Assembly (NCBI GenBank): GCA_003013855.2
Contig: ML058508.1
Location: forward strand, 2,531,001-2,595,000
Source: Liriodendron chinense
Taxonomy: Eukaryota > Streptophyta > Magnoliopsida > Magnoliales > Magnoliaceae
Length of the DNA stretch: 64,000 nucleotides
Reading direction: 5' to 3'
In this document: piece by piece, positions 34,160 to 44,806 of the stretch
How the letters are laid out: each line of letters opens with the position of its first letter
Position numbering within the stretch: position 1 is the first letter of the stretch
Translations under genes and position numbers: made by a program
The notes under the pieces: generated by a model
What the model was told of the DNA's origin: nothing
What the model saw: only the letters and a program-made list of their open reading frames with translations
The model's database searches: none

Positions 34160-35158
34160 TGTTGTAGGCAAATATAGTCTGGCGAGAAGTGAAGGATCGT
34201 GGCAATATGAATGCGAGGAGTCCAGGTCGTGCTCGCGGTAAGGGGTCGCACATCCTGGATGCGAGCAGCTCGGTTCGTGCTCGCCAGAAGGGGTCGCACC
34301 TCTCGGATGCGAGCAGCTCGGCTCGTGCTCGCCAGAAGGGGTCGCATCTCCCGGATGCGAGCATCTCGGCTCGTGCTCGCCAGAAGGGGTCGCATCTCCC
34401 AGATGCGATCATCTCGGCTCGTGCTCGTCAGAAGGGGTCGCATCTCCCGGATGCGAGCAGTCCTGACACGAGCAGCTCCCGAATCAGAGCAATCATGAGT
34501 CTTTGTTTTTGGTTTGGACGATCTTCGCAGTCCCAGCACCCGATTTCCGTCGAGCAGCTTGTCCAAATCCCTCGACGGCTCCAAGTAGAGTTACATCCAG
34601 CGCGGTGGTCTTCGCCCTTTTGGCGTCTCCTTCCTTTTCGGCAGCTATGACTCCAACTACGGCTTCCATCTCATCATGAGCAATCAGCGTTATTACTACG
34701 CCTACCGGCTGCCCGAATAGGTCCATTTTTGGGCTTATCTTCTCTGGTGGTTCCGGATCTCAAGGGAGTGCCATCAAGGAACGTGATTGCTGAAATAAGT
34801 CATTGGGTTGGATCTCGTCTCTAAAGATAGGATCTTATCCCAAGAAATCAGCAAGATTTCAGTATCGTACACGAGATCAGCGGGATCTCGATATCTTGCG
34901 TAACGGATTGAACCGCTTCAGATCTATATAAAGGGACGACTCCATTATGGGAAAGGTACACACAATATTCAATCTCTGTCCCGTTCCGCTTGGCTTCTCT
35001 TCTTCTTGCTTCGGTCTGACTTAAGCATCGGAGGGCTAACGGCTGGACCCCAGCCACCCTTAGTTGCTGTCTGTCTTCTTTCAGGTTTGGCGGGGGAAAT
35101 CTCCGGTGGAGAGAAGGTGAACGTCCGGAGGATCTTGTTACAAAATCTGACATCAACA
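34160..35158 (+). repeat. Right LTR (999 bp) of the Tat element
   Basis: Same length and ends as the left LTR. It contains the five 48-bp units at 34225-34464 and TATATAAAGG at 34925-34934. About 19 substitutions separate the two LTRs, and I saw no length change. Confidence 0.95.
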
Positions 35159-35163
35159 GGTGT
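35159..35163. other. Target site duplication, right (ggtgt)
   Basis: ggtgt follows CATCAACA and matches 24269-24273. The Tekay LTR end (gac) resumes after it, and within a few bases Athila sequence begins. Confidence 0.9.
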
Positions 35164-36270
35164 GACGGGCTTTAATTGGGTTGGTGGCAATTTTTCAAAG
35201 GCCTCCACTGACTAGTATTAACTATTGGTTCTTCACTATTCAGTGCTTGCACAATTTCACATATGATGGGGTCATTAGAATCTTCAATGTGTGTTAAGCA
35301 TGTCTCCAAAGTTTCAGGAGGTTCTAATTGAAGGAGCTCCTCTTCATCACAAGATTCAATCATATTTAATTCATAGGGCTCATCATCTACCTCATCCCTT
35401 TGCCTTTTACACATATGGAACACATTCACCTCTAAAGTCATTTTTCCAAAAGATAGTTGCATCATTCCATTCTGGCAATTAATACTGGCAATTAATAATT
35501 GCATTCGATGTAGCTAAGAATGGTCGGCCTAAGATTACCGGTATTTGAGTGCTTGTATCCATTACCGGTTGTGTATCCAAGATGATAAAGTCTATCAGGT
35601 AGTAAAAGTTATCGACTTAGACCAAGACATCCTCAACCATCCCTCTTGGTATGCGGATGGATCTATCTGTGAGTTGCAACGTGATTTTGGTGGGTTTTAA
35701 TTCACCAAAACCCAATTGCTCATATACAAAGTAAGGGATCAATTTTACACTTGCTCCCAAATCAAGCAATGCACGCTCAATCCAATAGTCTCCAATAATG
35801 CAAGAAATTATGGGACACCGGGATCTTTCTATTTTGAAGGGGTCTTTTGGGTGAGGTTGGCACTCACTTGCTCATTTAAAAGGGACTTTTGTTGCACATT
35901 ATATTTACGTTTGGTTGTGCATTGGTCTTTTAGGAAGTTATCATATAAGGGAGTTTGCTTGATTGCATCAAGCAACGATGCTAATCTTTACTTGTTTGAA
36001 GATCTCTAAAACGTCGTGAGAGTTAAAAAGAGGTTTGGGAGCTACCAACCTTGATGGGAATGCTGCAACGGGCTTGTATTCTTGTTTCTTTTCTTATGGG
36101 GTTATAATAGATCCATTCTCATTTTCAGAATTTACCCAATCATTAGGCTTGTCACCCTTCATCGGAATAGTTTTATCAGTTTGTTTTCTACTTCTAAGAG
36201 TAGTAATGGATTTTGCTTGCTCCACATGTTGGTCTTGAGTTTGGCTGAGGTTAGACCAGAAATGTCAATT
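35164..36270 (-). pseudogene. Athila protease and linker
   Basis: Minus strand, upstream half of the Athila element whose RT-integrase lies at 17568-19816. The protease has LLDLGASVKLIPYFVYEQLG (from about 35780), then KPTKITLQLTDRSIRIPRG, PVILGRPFLATSNAIINC and NGMMQLSFGKMTLEVNVF, the standard Athila protease text. The active-site triad is DLG, as usual in Athila. The linker after it (EEELLQLEPPETLETCL...) is acidic. Some codons are mutated and the frame shifts near 35500 and 35620. It ends at the Tekay insertion. The segment 35800-36270 upstream of the protease is poorly readable. Confidence 0.75.
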
Positions 36271-37648
36271 CCCTAGCATTCAAACGCTCCTTAATTTCTT
36301 TAACGGAAACCTTTAGCTCTTGGAACATTTGCTGATTACTTTGGTTGATTTGTATATTTCCCTTGCATAAATGTCTTCAAGGTGTCCTCCGTGCTTATTT
36401 GAGGAGGGGCCATGTTTGATATTGCATTTTATATTAGTGGCCCTTTTTTAGGATTTGGTAGGACTGGCCGTAGGACCATTCATCCAACTAAAATTTAGGT
36501 GGTTCCTCTAATTAGAATTGTACGTGTTACCCATTGGTCCATTGAAGGGCCGTTGATAACCATATGCGACATTTGCTTGCTCATGTAACATTTCCTTGAA
36601 TGTGAGTATTGTTCGACAATCTTATGTAGAGTGTTCATTGGCGGCACAAATATCACACATTCTTTCAACGCTTTTGCTGGATTTTGAGGATTCACCCTTC
36701 CTAAGTTTCATGGCCTCTATCTTCCTTATGAGGTTGCTTATCTTGGCATTCACATCTTCTTCTTCTTCCTTATTCCTCCTTTTTCCTTTTTGTTGAGGAG
36801 GCCTGAGATTACTAGATTTGTCTGATGTATCCCAAGATTGGAAATTTTTTTACTATATGTCTAAGTAAATCTATGCATCCTTAGGATCCTTGCCAATGAA
36901 CTCGCCATTACACATTATCTCTACGAATTGGCACATATTGGAATTCAATCATTTATAGAAGAAACTTATGATTTGCCAAATTTCTTAGCCATGGTGTGGG
37001 CATGCGAGTAGGAAGTCTTTGTATCTCTCCCAACTTTGGAAGAAAGTCTCACATCGAAGGGTGTTTGTTTTATGAGCCGGGAAGAACTTTTTCAAGAACT
37101 CTCGGGTCATCTCATTTCATGTCCCAATCGACGTTGGTCTTGGAGAGTGGAGCCATGTTTTGGCTCTTTCTTTTAAAGAGAAATGGAACAATTTTAGCTT
37201 TATTACATCCTCAGTCACATTATTGTATTGTAAGGTAGCCACTACCTCATCAAATTCTTTTAAGTTTAAGCAAGAGCTTTCGAAATCTAGCCCATGGAAC
37301 CTTGGTAGAAGTTGAATAACCCTCGATTTGAAATCAATAATTCCAGCATTATTAGAGAAAACCATGCATGAAGGTGTACTTGCCCTAGCTGGTTGCAAGT
37401 AGTCACGTAAAGTTCTAACTGGAGGAGCATTGTGCACCTCATTATCATCTACTTCCTCTTGGGTTGGATTTATATTTGGAGTAGGAGGAGGAGGATTCCA
37501 TAGAGGTTTTTGTTGGTTATCAACTTGCCTTCTGAACTTTCACAAATTTCTATATATTTTCTCACACGTTTTTTCACATATGGTGCTTCAACTAAACCTC
37601 CTTCGGTTTGGAGACAATTTGTGTGATCACGTTCCCAACGGGACATAA
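36271..37648 (-). pseudogene. Athila gag, decayed
   Basis: Starts near the minus-strand ATG at 37648 (MSRWERDHTNCLQ). After a broken stretch it gives PPVRTLRDYLQPARASTPSC, then DFKSRVIQLLPRFHGLDFE, LKLFHFSLKERAKTWLHSP (37437-37117), the Athila capsid core. Further on, FFKNFSSRLIKR-type text and the zinc-knuckle relic CDICAANEHST.DC (about 36665-36625, stop where a Thr/Glu is expected) remain. The RTLRDYL opening matters because the same motif recurs four times in the non-autonomous ORF at 46686. Many stops and shifts; not functional. Confidence 0.75.
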
Positions 37649-37916
37649 ACCACACAAATCCAATCTAAATTAATTCTTAGATCCTAAAAATAAAAATCTG
37701 AAAATCTAAACTTGAAAGAGTCTAAGTTAGAAAGATGTTACCGAAACCGCTGAACTAGGTTAATGAAAATCCTACAAAACAGACAAAATGAACAATCTTA
37801 GTTTTAGAAAAATTCAGAAGACCTAATTCTATAAATCTGGAAATCATACCTAACTATGTTAGAAAACTATTCTAAAGCTATTGGAACTTTTAAAACCATT
37901 TAGCGTAAAAAAAAAT

Positions 37917-37933
37917 CCCTGACAACGGCGCCA
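37917..37933 (-). other. Athila primer-binding site
   Basis: TGGCGCCGTTGTCAGGG on the minus strand, six bases after the LTR end; tRNA-Asp type with few mismatches. Confidence 0.75.
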
Positions 37934-37939
37934 AAAACT

Positions 37940-39354
37940 TGTTCATCAACCCCAAGTGCAAGGTTGTAATGTCGTGATAATTCGATCATGAGACTGAGAT
38001 TGTCCTCGGGGATTATGTAACTAACCCAATTCTAATTATTCTAACAACTAGACTAGAACATTTAGAAATTTAGTGTAAGGTATAGACAGGAATTCAACTG
38101 GGAAAAACTCGTAATTTAAAGTAACCAGAGCTTTAGGGATCCACTTATAGTGGTTTTAATACTAATCTATTCACCAAGCACATTCACACGATTGGAATCG
38201 AAGTCCTATCTCTCTATCCAATCGGAAGATATCACATTTAAAAGCACTTAAACAAACTAAACTTAAATCTATAACGTCAACTCTAATTTTACTTCAAGCA
38301 TGTAGAACTTGAAGTTGTGGCACTTCGAAGCATCAACCATATCATGAGATCATGGCGGATCTAGGGTTTCCACAATCCAAATCTCATAAAACCATAATGA
38401 TTATTCTCATAAATTTATAAGTAACTCATGTACTTGGCACACAAGCTCTCAAAATAGTATAAAAATGCCGACTTTATTCAAACTAGAACTTGAAAAATCC
38501 AAAACAAAAGCTTAAAGTACTTGTATGAACGAATTAAACATCAAACTTAACTGCAAACTTCACCTTTTTGCCCCAGCTAATAGGTCTAGCCAACCAAAGA
38601 CATGATTGAACTAGAAAATAAAAGAAAAACACCTAAAGACATAAGAAATAAAAAGCAAACTAGAAGAACAGAGTTGTATATGCTCCACTTTGACCATCTC
38701 CACCTACAGCACCCTAGGACACTTATAGGATTGTTTTAAGAAGAGAGTAGAGGTGTCCTTTTATAACAAAAACTTGCCACCACGTTGAAATCTTCAAGAA
38801 ATTACACAATAGTTAAGCAGTAGAGTCGGTGACCGACCAGTCGCAGCCCCCTGGCCGATCGGTCTTTTCTCAAACAACAACAAACAAAATATAATTTTGA
38901 ACTCTGGATTTCTCTGGCCGACTGGTTGAAATGGGCACTTTTTGTCCAAGAAGCTTTTGCATGAAAAAATTTTATGCTTTCAACAACTGGTCGGACGACT
39001 AGACTAGAATGGACGAAATATATCCAGCGAGTTCAGCAACCTTCCTTCAATTTTCAGACCGATCGGGCGACTGGTCCTTGCATTGGACGACTGGTCTTAA
39101 AAGACTATTTTTTCATGATTTCTTCTTTCTCTCTTCTCTTTCTTTCTTACTTCTTTCCTCTACTCATTGCCTCATCTTTCATTAATCTTCAATTTGCTCT
39201 ATGGACCTAACTTAGTTCTTTTGGGATCAGGTGTTCTGCAAAACGCTAGACACCCCTACACTTTAAGATATCCTAGGTTATGTTTTCTACCTTTTCATAT
39301 CTCATATGGTGAGATCTTGATCTTCTTAGATTATATTATATTTAAGACGTGACA
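37940..39354 (-). repeat. 5' LTR of the Athila element (about 1.4 kb)
   Basis: On the plus strand TGTTCATCAACC to ACGTGACA. The outer end is set by where copia integrase text resumes at 39355. It contains 'gaccgaccagtcg', 'ctggtcggacgac', 'gactggtccttg' palindromic modules and a ggacgaaatatatccag inverted repeat at 38820-39090, as in the copia LTR at 5.5 kb. The partner 3' LTR is not in the window. Confidence 0.7.
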
Positions 39355-39858
39355 GGTTGTTAGTAGTACTTCACCCCACAGATTAAGTGGCAATTTGCTT
39401 GTATTAGCATTGAGTTGACCATTTCTACAAGGGTCATATTCTTTCTTTCAGTTACACCATTCTATATTGGAGTATGAGGAGCGATGCTTTGGTGTATTAG
39501 ACCGTGTTCTTCATAGAAGTTGGAAAACTCATTCAAGAAGTATTCTCCTCTTCGGTCACTAAGTAAAACCTTAATTTTCTTATTTAGTTGATTTTCTACT
39601 TCTGCTTTATATATTTTTAACATGTAAAATGCTTCATCTTTGTTCCTTAGTAGATATACATACACATATTTGGAACAGTCATCTATAAAGGTTGTAAAGT
39701 ACCTTCTACCTCCAAGGGTGAGAACACTATTCAACTCACAGATGTTAGTGTGCACAAGGTCCAATACTTGAGATGATCTCTCAACACTTTGAAATGATTT
39801 TTTAGTCATTTTGAATTGTATGTACACCTCACATTTATTATTCTCATTTTCAATATAT
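39355..39858 (-). pseudogene. Ty1/copia integrase fragment
   Basis: Minus strand: CEVYIQFKMTKKSFQ, VLDLVHTNICELNSV, YFTTFIDDCSKYVYVYLLRN, KIKVLLSDRRGEYFLNEF and HGLIHQSIAPHTPI. A stop follows, then NGVTERKNMTLVEMVNSML and a broken ANCHLICGVKYY. The DD(35)E positions are visible (the FIDD Asp, LLSD Asp, ERKN Glu). It is cut on the right by the solo LTR at 39864 and on the left by the Athila LTR, so it is the oldest layer of this nest. Related to Tork/TNT1-like integrases; inactive. Confidence 0.8.
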
Positions 39859-39863
39859 GAGAT

Positions 39864-40722
39864 TGTTGTAGGATAAAGTTGGTCGTCGAGAGATACGATC
39901 AGGGAGTGATTAAAAGAAGTTGCGGCCAATCTGACCAACTGCGAGCAGCTTGGCTCGTGGTCGTTGAAAGGGGTCACATCTCAGCATGCGAGCAGCTCGG
40001 CTCGTGGTCGTTGAAAGGGGTCGCATCTCAGCATGCGAGTAGCTCAGCTCGCGGTCGTTGAAAGGGGTCGCATCTCAGCATGCGAGCAGCTCGGCTCGTG
40101 GTCGTTGAAAGGGATCGCATCTCAACATGCAAGCAGTTCGGCTCGTGGTCGTTGAAAGGGGTCGCATCTTAGTATGCGAGCAGCTCGGCTCGTGGTCGTT
40201 GAAAGGGGTCGCATCTCAGCATGCGAGCAGTTACCTCCAAGACTGAGCATCCTCCGCTTTTCTAGTACCAACAGCCCATATAGGCCGGCCTTGGACTTAT
40301 TTCTGTTCATGGCTCCGAATCTCAGGAGAGCACCGTCAAGGAACGTAATCAGCTAGATGTCCAATTGAGTTAGGACTATCCGTTTATCTAAGGATTCATC
40401 GGATAACCCTCTATCTCCGGAACATCAGCAGTAATCTTAACGTCTTGCGTAACAAATTGGGTCACTCAAATTTGTATAAATAGATGACTCCATAGAAGAT
40501 AAAGGTACACAATCTCTAAGCTCATATCCCGCTGTTTCCTTTTTCAACCATGCCCCATTTGACTTAAGCTTCGGAGGGCCAACGGTTGGACGCCGGCCAC
40601 CCTTAGTTTTTCTCTTGTGTTCTTTCAGGTTTGAAGGGAAGTGTGGACTGTTAATGCTAAAAATCGTCAACGGATGTTGATCAGGGACCAACTTGGATTC
40701 TTCGTCGTCTGATCACCACTCA
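39864..40722 (+). repeat. Solo LTR of a Tat-lineage family (859 bp)
   Basis: TGTTGTAGGATAAAG to CACCACTCA, flanked by the perfect 5-bp duplication gagat (39859-39863 and 40723-40727), with no internal region. It contains six 47-bp units, TATAAATAG at 40475-40483 and the 'cggagggccaacgg' segment of Tat LTRs. It arose by recombination between the two LTRs of an inserted element. Confidence 0.9.
39941..40222 (+). repeat. Six 47-bp tandem units in U3 of the solo LTR
   Basis: Starts at 39941, 39988, 40035, 40082, 40129 and 40176. The unit reads gcgagcagctcggctcgtgg, then tcgttgaaaggggtcgcatctcagcat. It shares GCGAGCAGCTCGGCTCGTG and GGGGTCGCATCTC with the 48-bp units at 24339 but differs in between. 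Confidence 0.9.
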
Positions 40723-40944
40723 GAGATGAATGGTATAGATTGAGAACCTGCAGTCACCAAGAAATGTTAGGACCGCCGCCGGTTGGCCCGGCTTACGGCC
40801 CTCCGATGGCAAAGTCAGTACGGATACTGAAAGGAAAGGTTGCTGGAGGTTTAATGGCGGTAGATTGCCCATACCTGGAGAGAGTGCGTAGGCCTCTTTA
40901 TAGATAATTATTGGAGAGATGTAAGTGGATCCAAATTTGTTAGG

Positions 40945-41070
40945 ATAATCCATATCTTATCTGGATTAGTGGGATAAGCCTTATCCTTATCTTATCTGGA
41001 TTATTGAGATAAGCCTTATCCTTATCTTATCTGGATCAGTGAGGTAAGTCTTATCCCTATCTTATCAAGA
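40945..41070. repeat. 35-bp tandem repeat full of GATAAG/CTTATC
   Basis: Cttatctgg recurs at 40956, 40991 and 41026, with a partial unit at 41061: exactly 35 bp apart. GATAAG or its complement occurs at least ten times. GATAAG is the core of the plant I-box bound by MYB-like and GATA factors; binding here is inference. Confidence 0.7.
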
Positions 41071-41136
41071 GAGATAAACCAAGGAGATGAGGCCAGGCCT
41101 CTTGCCAAGCTGAGGGCCAAATGTTGACTCGAAGTG

Positions 41137-41502
41137 GGCCGAGGTTGAGAGGGCCGAATGCTGAGCCAGAGTGGGCCAAGGCCTGAGAAGGCCGAATGTC
41201 GAGTCCGAGTGGGTTGAGGCCGAGAAGCCCGAATGCCGAGCCCGAGTGGGCCGAGACTTGAGAAGGCCGAATGCCGAGCCCAAGGGGCCGAGGCCTGAGA
41301 AGGCCGAATGCTGAGCCCAAGGGGCCGAGGACTGAGAAGGCCGAATGTCAACCCCAAGGGGTCGAGGCCTACGAAGGCCGAATGCTGAGCCCAAGGGGCC
41401 GAATGCTGAGCTCAAGGGGCCGAGGCCTGAGAAGGCCGAATGCTGAGACCAAGGGGCCGAGGCCTGAGAAGGCCGAATGTCGAGCCCGAGTGGGCCGAGG
41501 CT
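41137..41502. repeat. 37-bp tandem repeat, about 10 units
   Basis: Unit: gggccgaggcctgagaaggc, then cgaatgctgagcccaag. One unit is short (about 41397-41417, lacking the gaggcctgagaag part). Arms such as GGGCCGAGGCC are partly self-complementary. The long open frames across it in several phases (AFGLLRPRPLG-type) are repeat artefacts. Confidence 0.85.
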
Positions 41503-41510
41503 GACTTAGC

Positions 41511-41784
41511 TTCCTCTCCTAAATAGTCGGTCCATGACCATACTTGGTGTAGAAGATGAACCCCAATGGAAAGCTTTCCATGTTTTTAGCTCAGTCCGAA
41601 TTTACCCATAACATGGACCCTCGCCGTTCCGCGCTCCCACACGACGTCGTCCCTTTCCTTTCGGAAAAAGAAGAAGAGGTGTGTGCGTGCGAATCACCGT
41701 TTGTGCCACTGGCTTGCCTCGTTCTCGAGGGCTTTGTTTGGTTGTTGTGTTAAGCTGGATGCGTTTGAATGAGTTTATATAAGA
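41511..41784. other. Unassigned stretch with a 65-codon open frame
   Basis: Between the reversed Tat LTR and the Ogre-type primer site. The plus-strand frame 41556-41753 (MNPNGKLSMFLAQSEF...) has no recognisable domain and no neighbour support, so I do not call it a gene. Confidence 0.3.
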
Positions 41785-41796
41785 CCAGAGTCGCCA
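41785..41796 (-). other. Ogre-type primer-binding site candidate (Arg tRNA type)
   Basis: TGGCGACTCTGG on the minus strand, beside the LTR; Ogre elements use an Arg-tRNA site beginning TGGCGACTC. The bases between it and the LTR (ctag) do not show a clean CA end. Confidence 0.45.
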
Positions 41797-42062
41797 CTAG
41801 CCAGTTACTTCCAATCTACAGTCAGTTAGACCCCGTAGAAACGTTAGAGAAGGGGATCTGAAGATTCCTTCCTCTAAAATGACTCCTTTTGATCTGCGGC
41901 CAGAGATTCGAGGTAAGGGATCACGGTTACAGTGTGGGAAGAGGTTAAGCACCCCACACACTGCCCACACCGGAGTACGGTCTGTACTTCACAGAATCGA
42001 ACTAATACTTGAAAGTCTGTCTTAATCCTCGTATATTCTCATAGATGACATGATGCATAAAT

Positions 42063-42345
42063 GCAGGTCTGAACAGTAAGAGTTTCTGATGGGTAAGTTT
42101 CCATTAACAGGCAAGCCCAGAGCATACGCTCGAACTGATAGGTGCTTTATGCGAGATGCATGCTGTGTGTTTGAACAATCAAAGTGCTTATAATGACTAA
42201 TGTATGAATGCAGGTCTGAACAATAAGAGTTTTTTATGGGCAGGTTTCCATTAACAGGCAAGCCCAATGCATACACTCGAACTGACAGGTGCTTTATGCG
42301 GGATGCATGTCATGTGCTTGAATAATCAAAGTGCTTGTAGTGAAG
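42063..42345. repeat. 147-bp direct duplication
   Basis: Both copies start gcaggtctgaaca (42063, 42210) and share tttccattaacaggcaagccc and aggtgctttatgcg, with a few base changes. Confidence 0.85.
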
Positions 42346-42770
42346 CAGGGGGCTGGAAGAAAAGTAAATGTTGCACTTATGCTAGATGCAAATGAGATGA
42401 TGCTGGAAAAAGAGTGGCTGGATGGACGGAAGTGTCGCAAGGATTGGCTTCGAGTGGCTGGATCAAGACTTGGATGGCTTGGGAGACTTGGACCAGTGGT
42501 CAGGCTGGGCTGGACCAGGGCTAGGCTCTCCTCACTCGGGCTCTCCTTGGTGGAGGAATGGGCTAAAGGGTGGAGAGACGGATTGCACTCGGGCTGGCTT
42601 CGGAGGGCTTGGATTGGGTTGGATTGTTGAAATGAGAAGGGGAGGGGGGTATTTATAGCAGCGGGCAGTGGCAGAACCCGTAAATAATTTTGGGCGGCCC
42701 TACGGACGCTCCTCGGGTTCCAGCGCGTGGTACTGCTATGTCTCGGGGCTGCTGCTTTGGACTCAGTGAG

Positions 42771-42894
42771 TTGACTCGGTGGGTTGACTTAGCGGGTTGA
42801 CTCGGTGATTTGACTCAGTGGGTTGACTCGACGGGTTGACTCAGCGGGTTGACTCGGTGATTTGACTCAGCGGGTTGACTCAGTGAGTTTGACT
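42771..42894. promoter_or_regulatory. 13-bp array of ten TTGACT (W-box) motifs
   Basis: TTGACT at 42771, 42784, 42797, 42810, 42823, 42836, 42849, 42862 and 42875, exactly 13 bp apart, and once more at 42889. The unit reads ttgactcrgyggg or ttgactcggtgat. TTGAC[C/T] is the W-box core bound by WRKY factors. The array lies upstream of the LTR TATA box in LTR orientation, as an enhancer would. Confidence 0.7.
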
Positions 42895-44806
42895 TTTTTA
42901 GAATTTTTTGACTGGTTTTTCTTATGGGGGTTTTTCAAGCTGATGTTTAGGGGTGAGTTGGGCTATGGATTGGGGCTTACAAGGGTGAGTTTGGCTGAGT
43001 TTGGACATGGGATTTGGGGGTATGGTCCTCCATTCATCCAGCTGCCTCTACCAACAGTGTAGCCAAAGGTGGGGTGTCTACAGATGCCCCTCTTTGGCAG
43101 AGGTTGCCTGCAACTGAATGCCAAAGCGAGTGGACACCCCACTTCTGACCCGGTCATTCATGGATCATGGTCTGAAATCTTTGCTTGCCTTTGCATCTGT
43201 GCCAATTGATCGTCTAGAAATCGATCACTCGCACATACCGCGGAAGTATGGAGAAAACGTTGCGATTGTCCCTGCAGTTTGCTACAACCTAGGTACCCAA
43301 TCGCAACCCTTCCATTCCCGAGAGGTACTAACATCAGAAAGGTACAGCAGAGCCTCTGCGTCGTAGTCTAACGAGGTTACTGACCCTGTGATTGATTGTA
43401 TGTTCGATGTTTTCCCGGATCACTCCAGGAGTACTTGTTTCGCTTGACTGTCAAAGTGGTTAGATGCCCTGCGTCATGTAGTCTTACGGGATTCTACTAC
43501 GCCGACTTGGACTCAGTCAAGGTACTTCAGGCATCCACGCCTAGGTATGTGCGGGTGAACTCTTTCCAACCAATCTGCTGATTTTGATACTTGGGTTACA
43601 ATTCATCGTTTCCACCTGTTCAAATGGTTTCTTTGACCAAGTCTTTTGGCTTTTATCTTTTCGTATCTTGGCATGTGATACGACCGCACTGACACTGGAG
43701 TTCAGTTCGACCGTACTTTGAGTGCATTGGATCCGATGGTCTCCGGGGAAACCGCGAGACATCGGATCTTATTTGATTTTTGCGTCGGCTACCCAGAGAT
43801 ATGGAAGATCTCCTGGTGTTTTGGAGGCAGAACGCTCTACTGGGAAAATATTTTTTTTGGATTTTTGAAAAGATACCCACTCTGGGGAGTGGTACTCCGT
43901 GGGGTTTTTATTTGCAAATAGAAATATTTTTTGTCTTTTTGAAATGCAAATCTGGTTTGCAAGCGCCTCCACTAGGGATGCCTGTGGGGTCTTTAGCTAA
44001 CCGACTTTTATTTTGAAAGCAGGTAAACATGATGATTGATGCGATGCATGGGTGCTGATGCATGGAGATTCATATTTGATGATGGATGCATGGTTTGGCT
44101 CATTCTCTTTTCGTTTGATGATTTTGCTTTTGCTAGAGATGCAAAGAATTTTGAGCTTATTGCTTGCAGGGTTGTGCTTCCCTGGGGATTTCTTTTCAAT
44201 GCTGATGTTTGGTCAGCGGGTTGGTCAAGATCCCGACCCGTGGTCGATCAGGTCCATCGTCCCAAGATGCTGTTTCTTTGCTTAATGAGAATGTACGAGG
44301 ATGTTATCCGATTTCAAGATGTTCTTCTAGGCATAAATGTGATTGAGACGGTGTTTGGTCGCCAGTTCTGGTCAAGATTCCAATTTGCGGGCGATCGGAT
44401 CCGTCATCCCAAACTATGAAGTGAGCGGAGTTCGAGACTCCTGAAGTGTAGTGCTGGGGGATAGTGACAATTTTTGTGATTTTTGAAAATATTTGGTCCG
44501 AATCTTTACCTGAGTGGTCAGGATAAAGATTGGTTATTAAAAACAAATGAAATATTTTTTGTGTTTTTTAAAATTTTTGGCTTGAAAGCAAGGGAAACAT
44601 TTTTGTGATTTTTGAAAATATTTTGCAATGTTTTGGTATTTTGTTGGATTTTTCTGAAATGCAGGGAAAAGTATCGAATTTTCATCCATTTCCAGCTTCT
44701 ACTGTTGGTAAGGCACCCGATCCATTTTACGTCAGCGAGCAAGACGAGTCTCACATAGTTAAGTGCCGTAGTTTTACATCTTTGGATGAGGAGATTTTGA
44801 GGGTTT

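Larger units (their letters stand above)
24274..35158 (+). mobile_element. Nearly complete Tat-lineage LTR retrotransposon, 10.9 kb
   Basis: Both LTRs are 999 bp, start TGTTGTAGG and end CATCAACA, and are flanked by ggtgt. The order is LTR, primer site, gag, pol (protease, RT, RNase H, archaeal-type RNase H, integrase), antisense accessory gene, polypurine tract, LTR. I count about 19 differences between the LTRs by eye, so roughly 98% identity: a recent insertion by plant standards and the youngest event I can order here. Two in-frame stops in gag-pol (26996 and 29912) suggest that it is not autonomous as it stands. Confidence 0.95.
40727..41510 (-). repeat. Reversed Tat-type LTR, partial
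   Basis: Minus strand: TATAAAG at 40902-40896, then CATCGGAGGGCC...GCCGGGCCAACCGGC and an end near 40727. This is the same arrangement as the U3-R-U5 of the other Tat LTRs here, so I call it an LTR although no partner is present. Upstream of its TATA are a 35-bp GATAAG repeat (40945-41070) and a 37-bp repeat (41137-41502). The start near 41510 is uncertain. Confidence 0.5.
41797..43082 (-). repeat. 3' LTR of an Ogre-like element (about 1.3 kb)
   Basis: Minus strand starts TGTAGACACCCCACC after the polypurine tract GCCAAAGAGGGGCATC (43098-43083), the arrangement at the end of Tat/Ogre elements. TATAAATA at 42657-42650 is a likely core promoter. It holds a 147-bp direct duplication (42063-42209 and 42210 to about 42345) and a 13-bp TTGACT array (42771-42894). 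The end near 41797 is inferred from the primer site. Confidence 0.6.

Noticed and set aside
41022..41415. Three open frames of AFGLLRPRPLG-type peptide
   Set aside because: Pure products of the 37-bp tandem repeat read in three phases.
39941..41502. CRISPR-like regular direct repeats (35-48 bp)
   Set aside because: Units are directly adjacent with no unique spacers, no cas genes, and they lie in plant LTRs.
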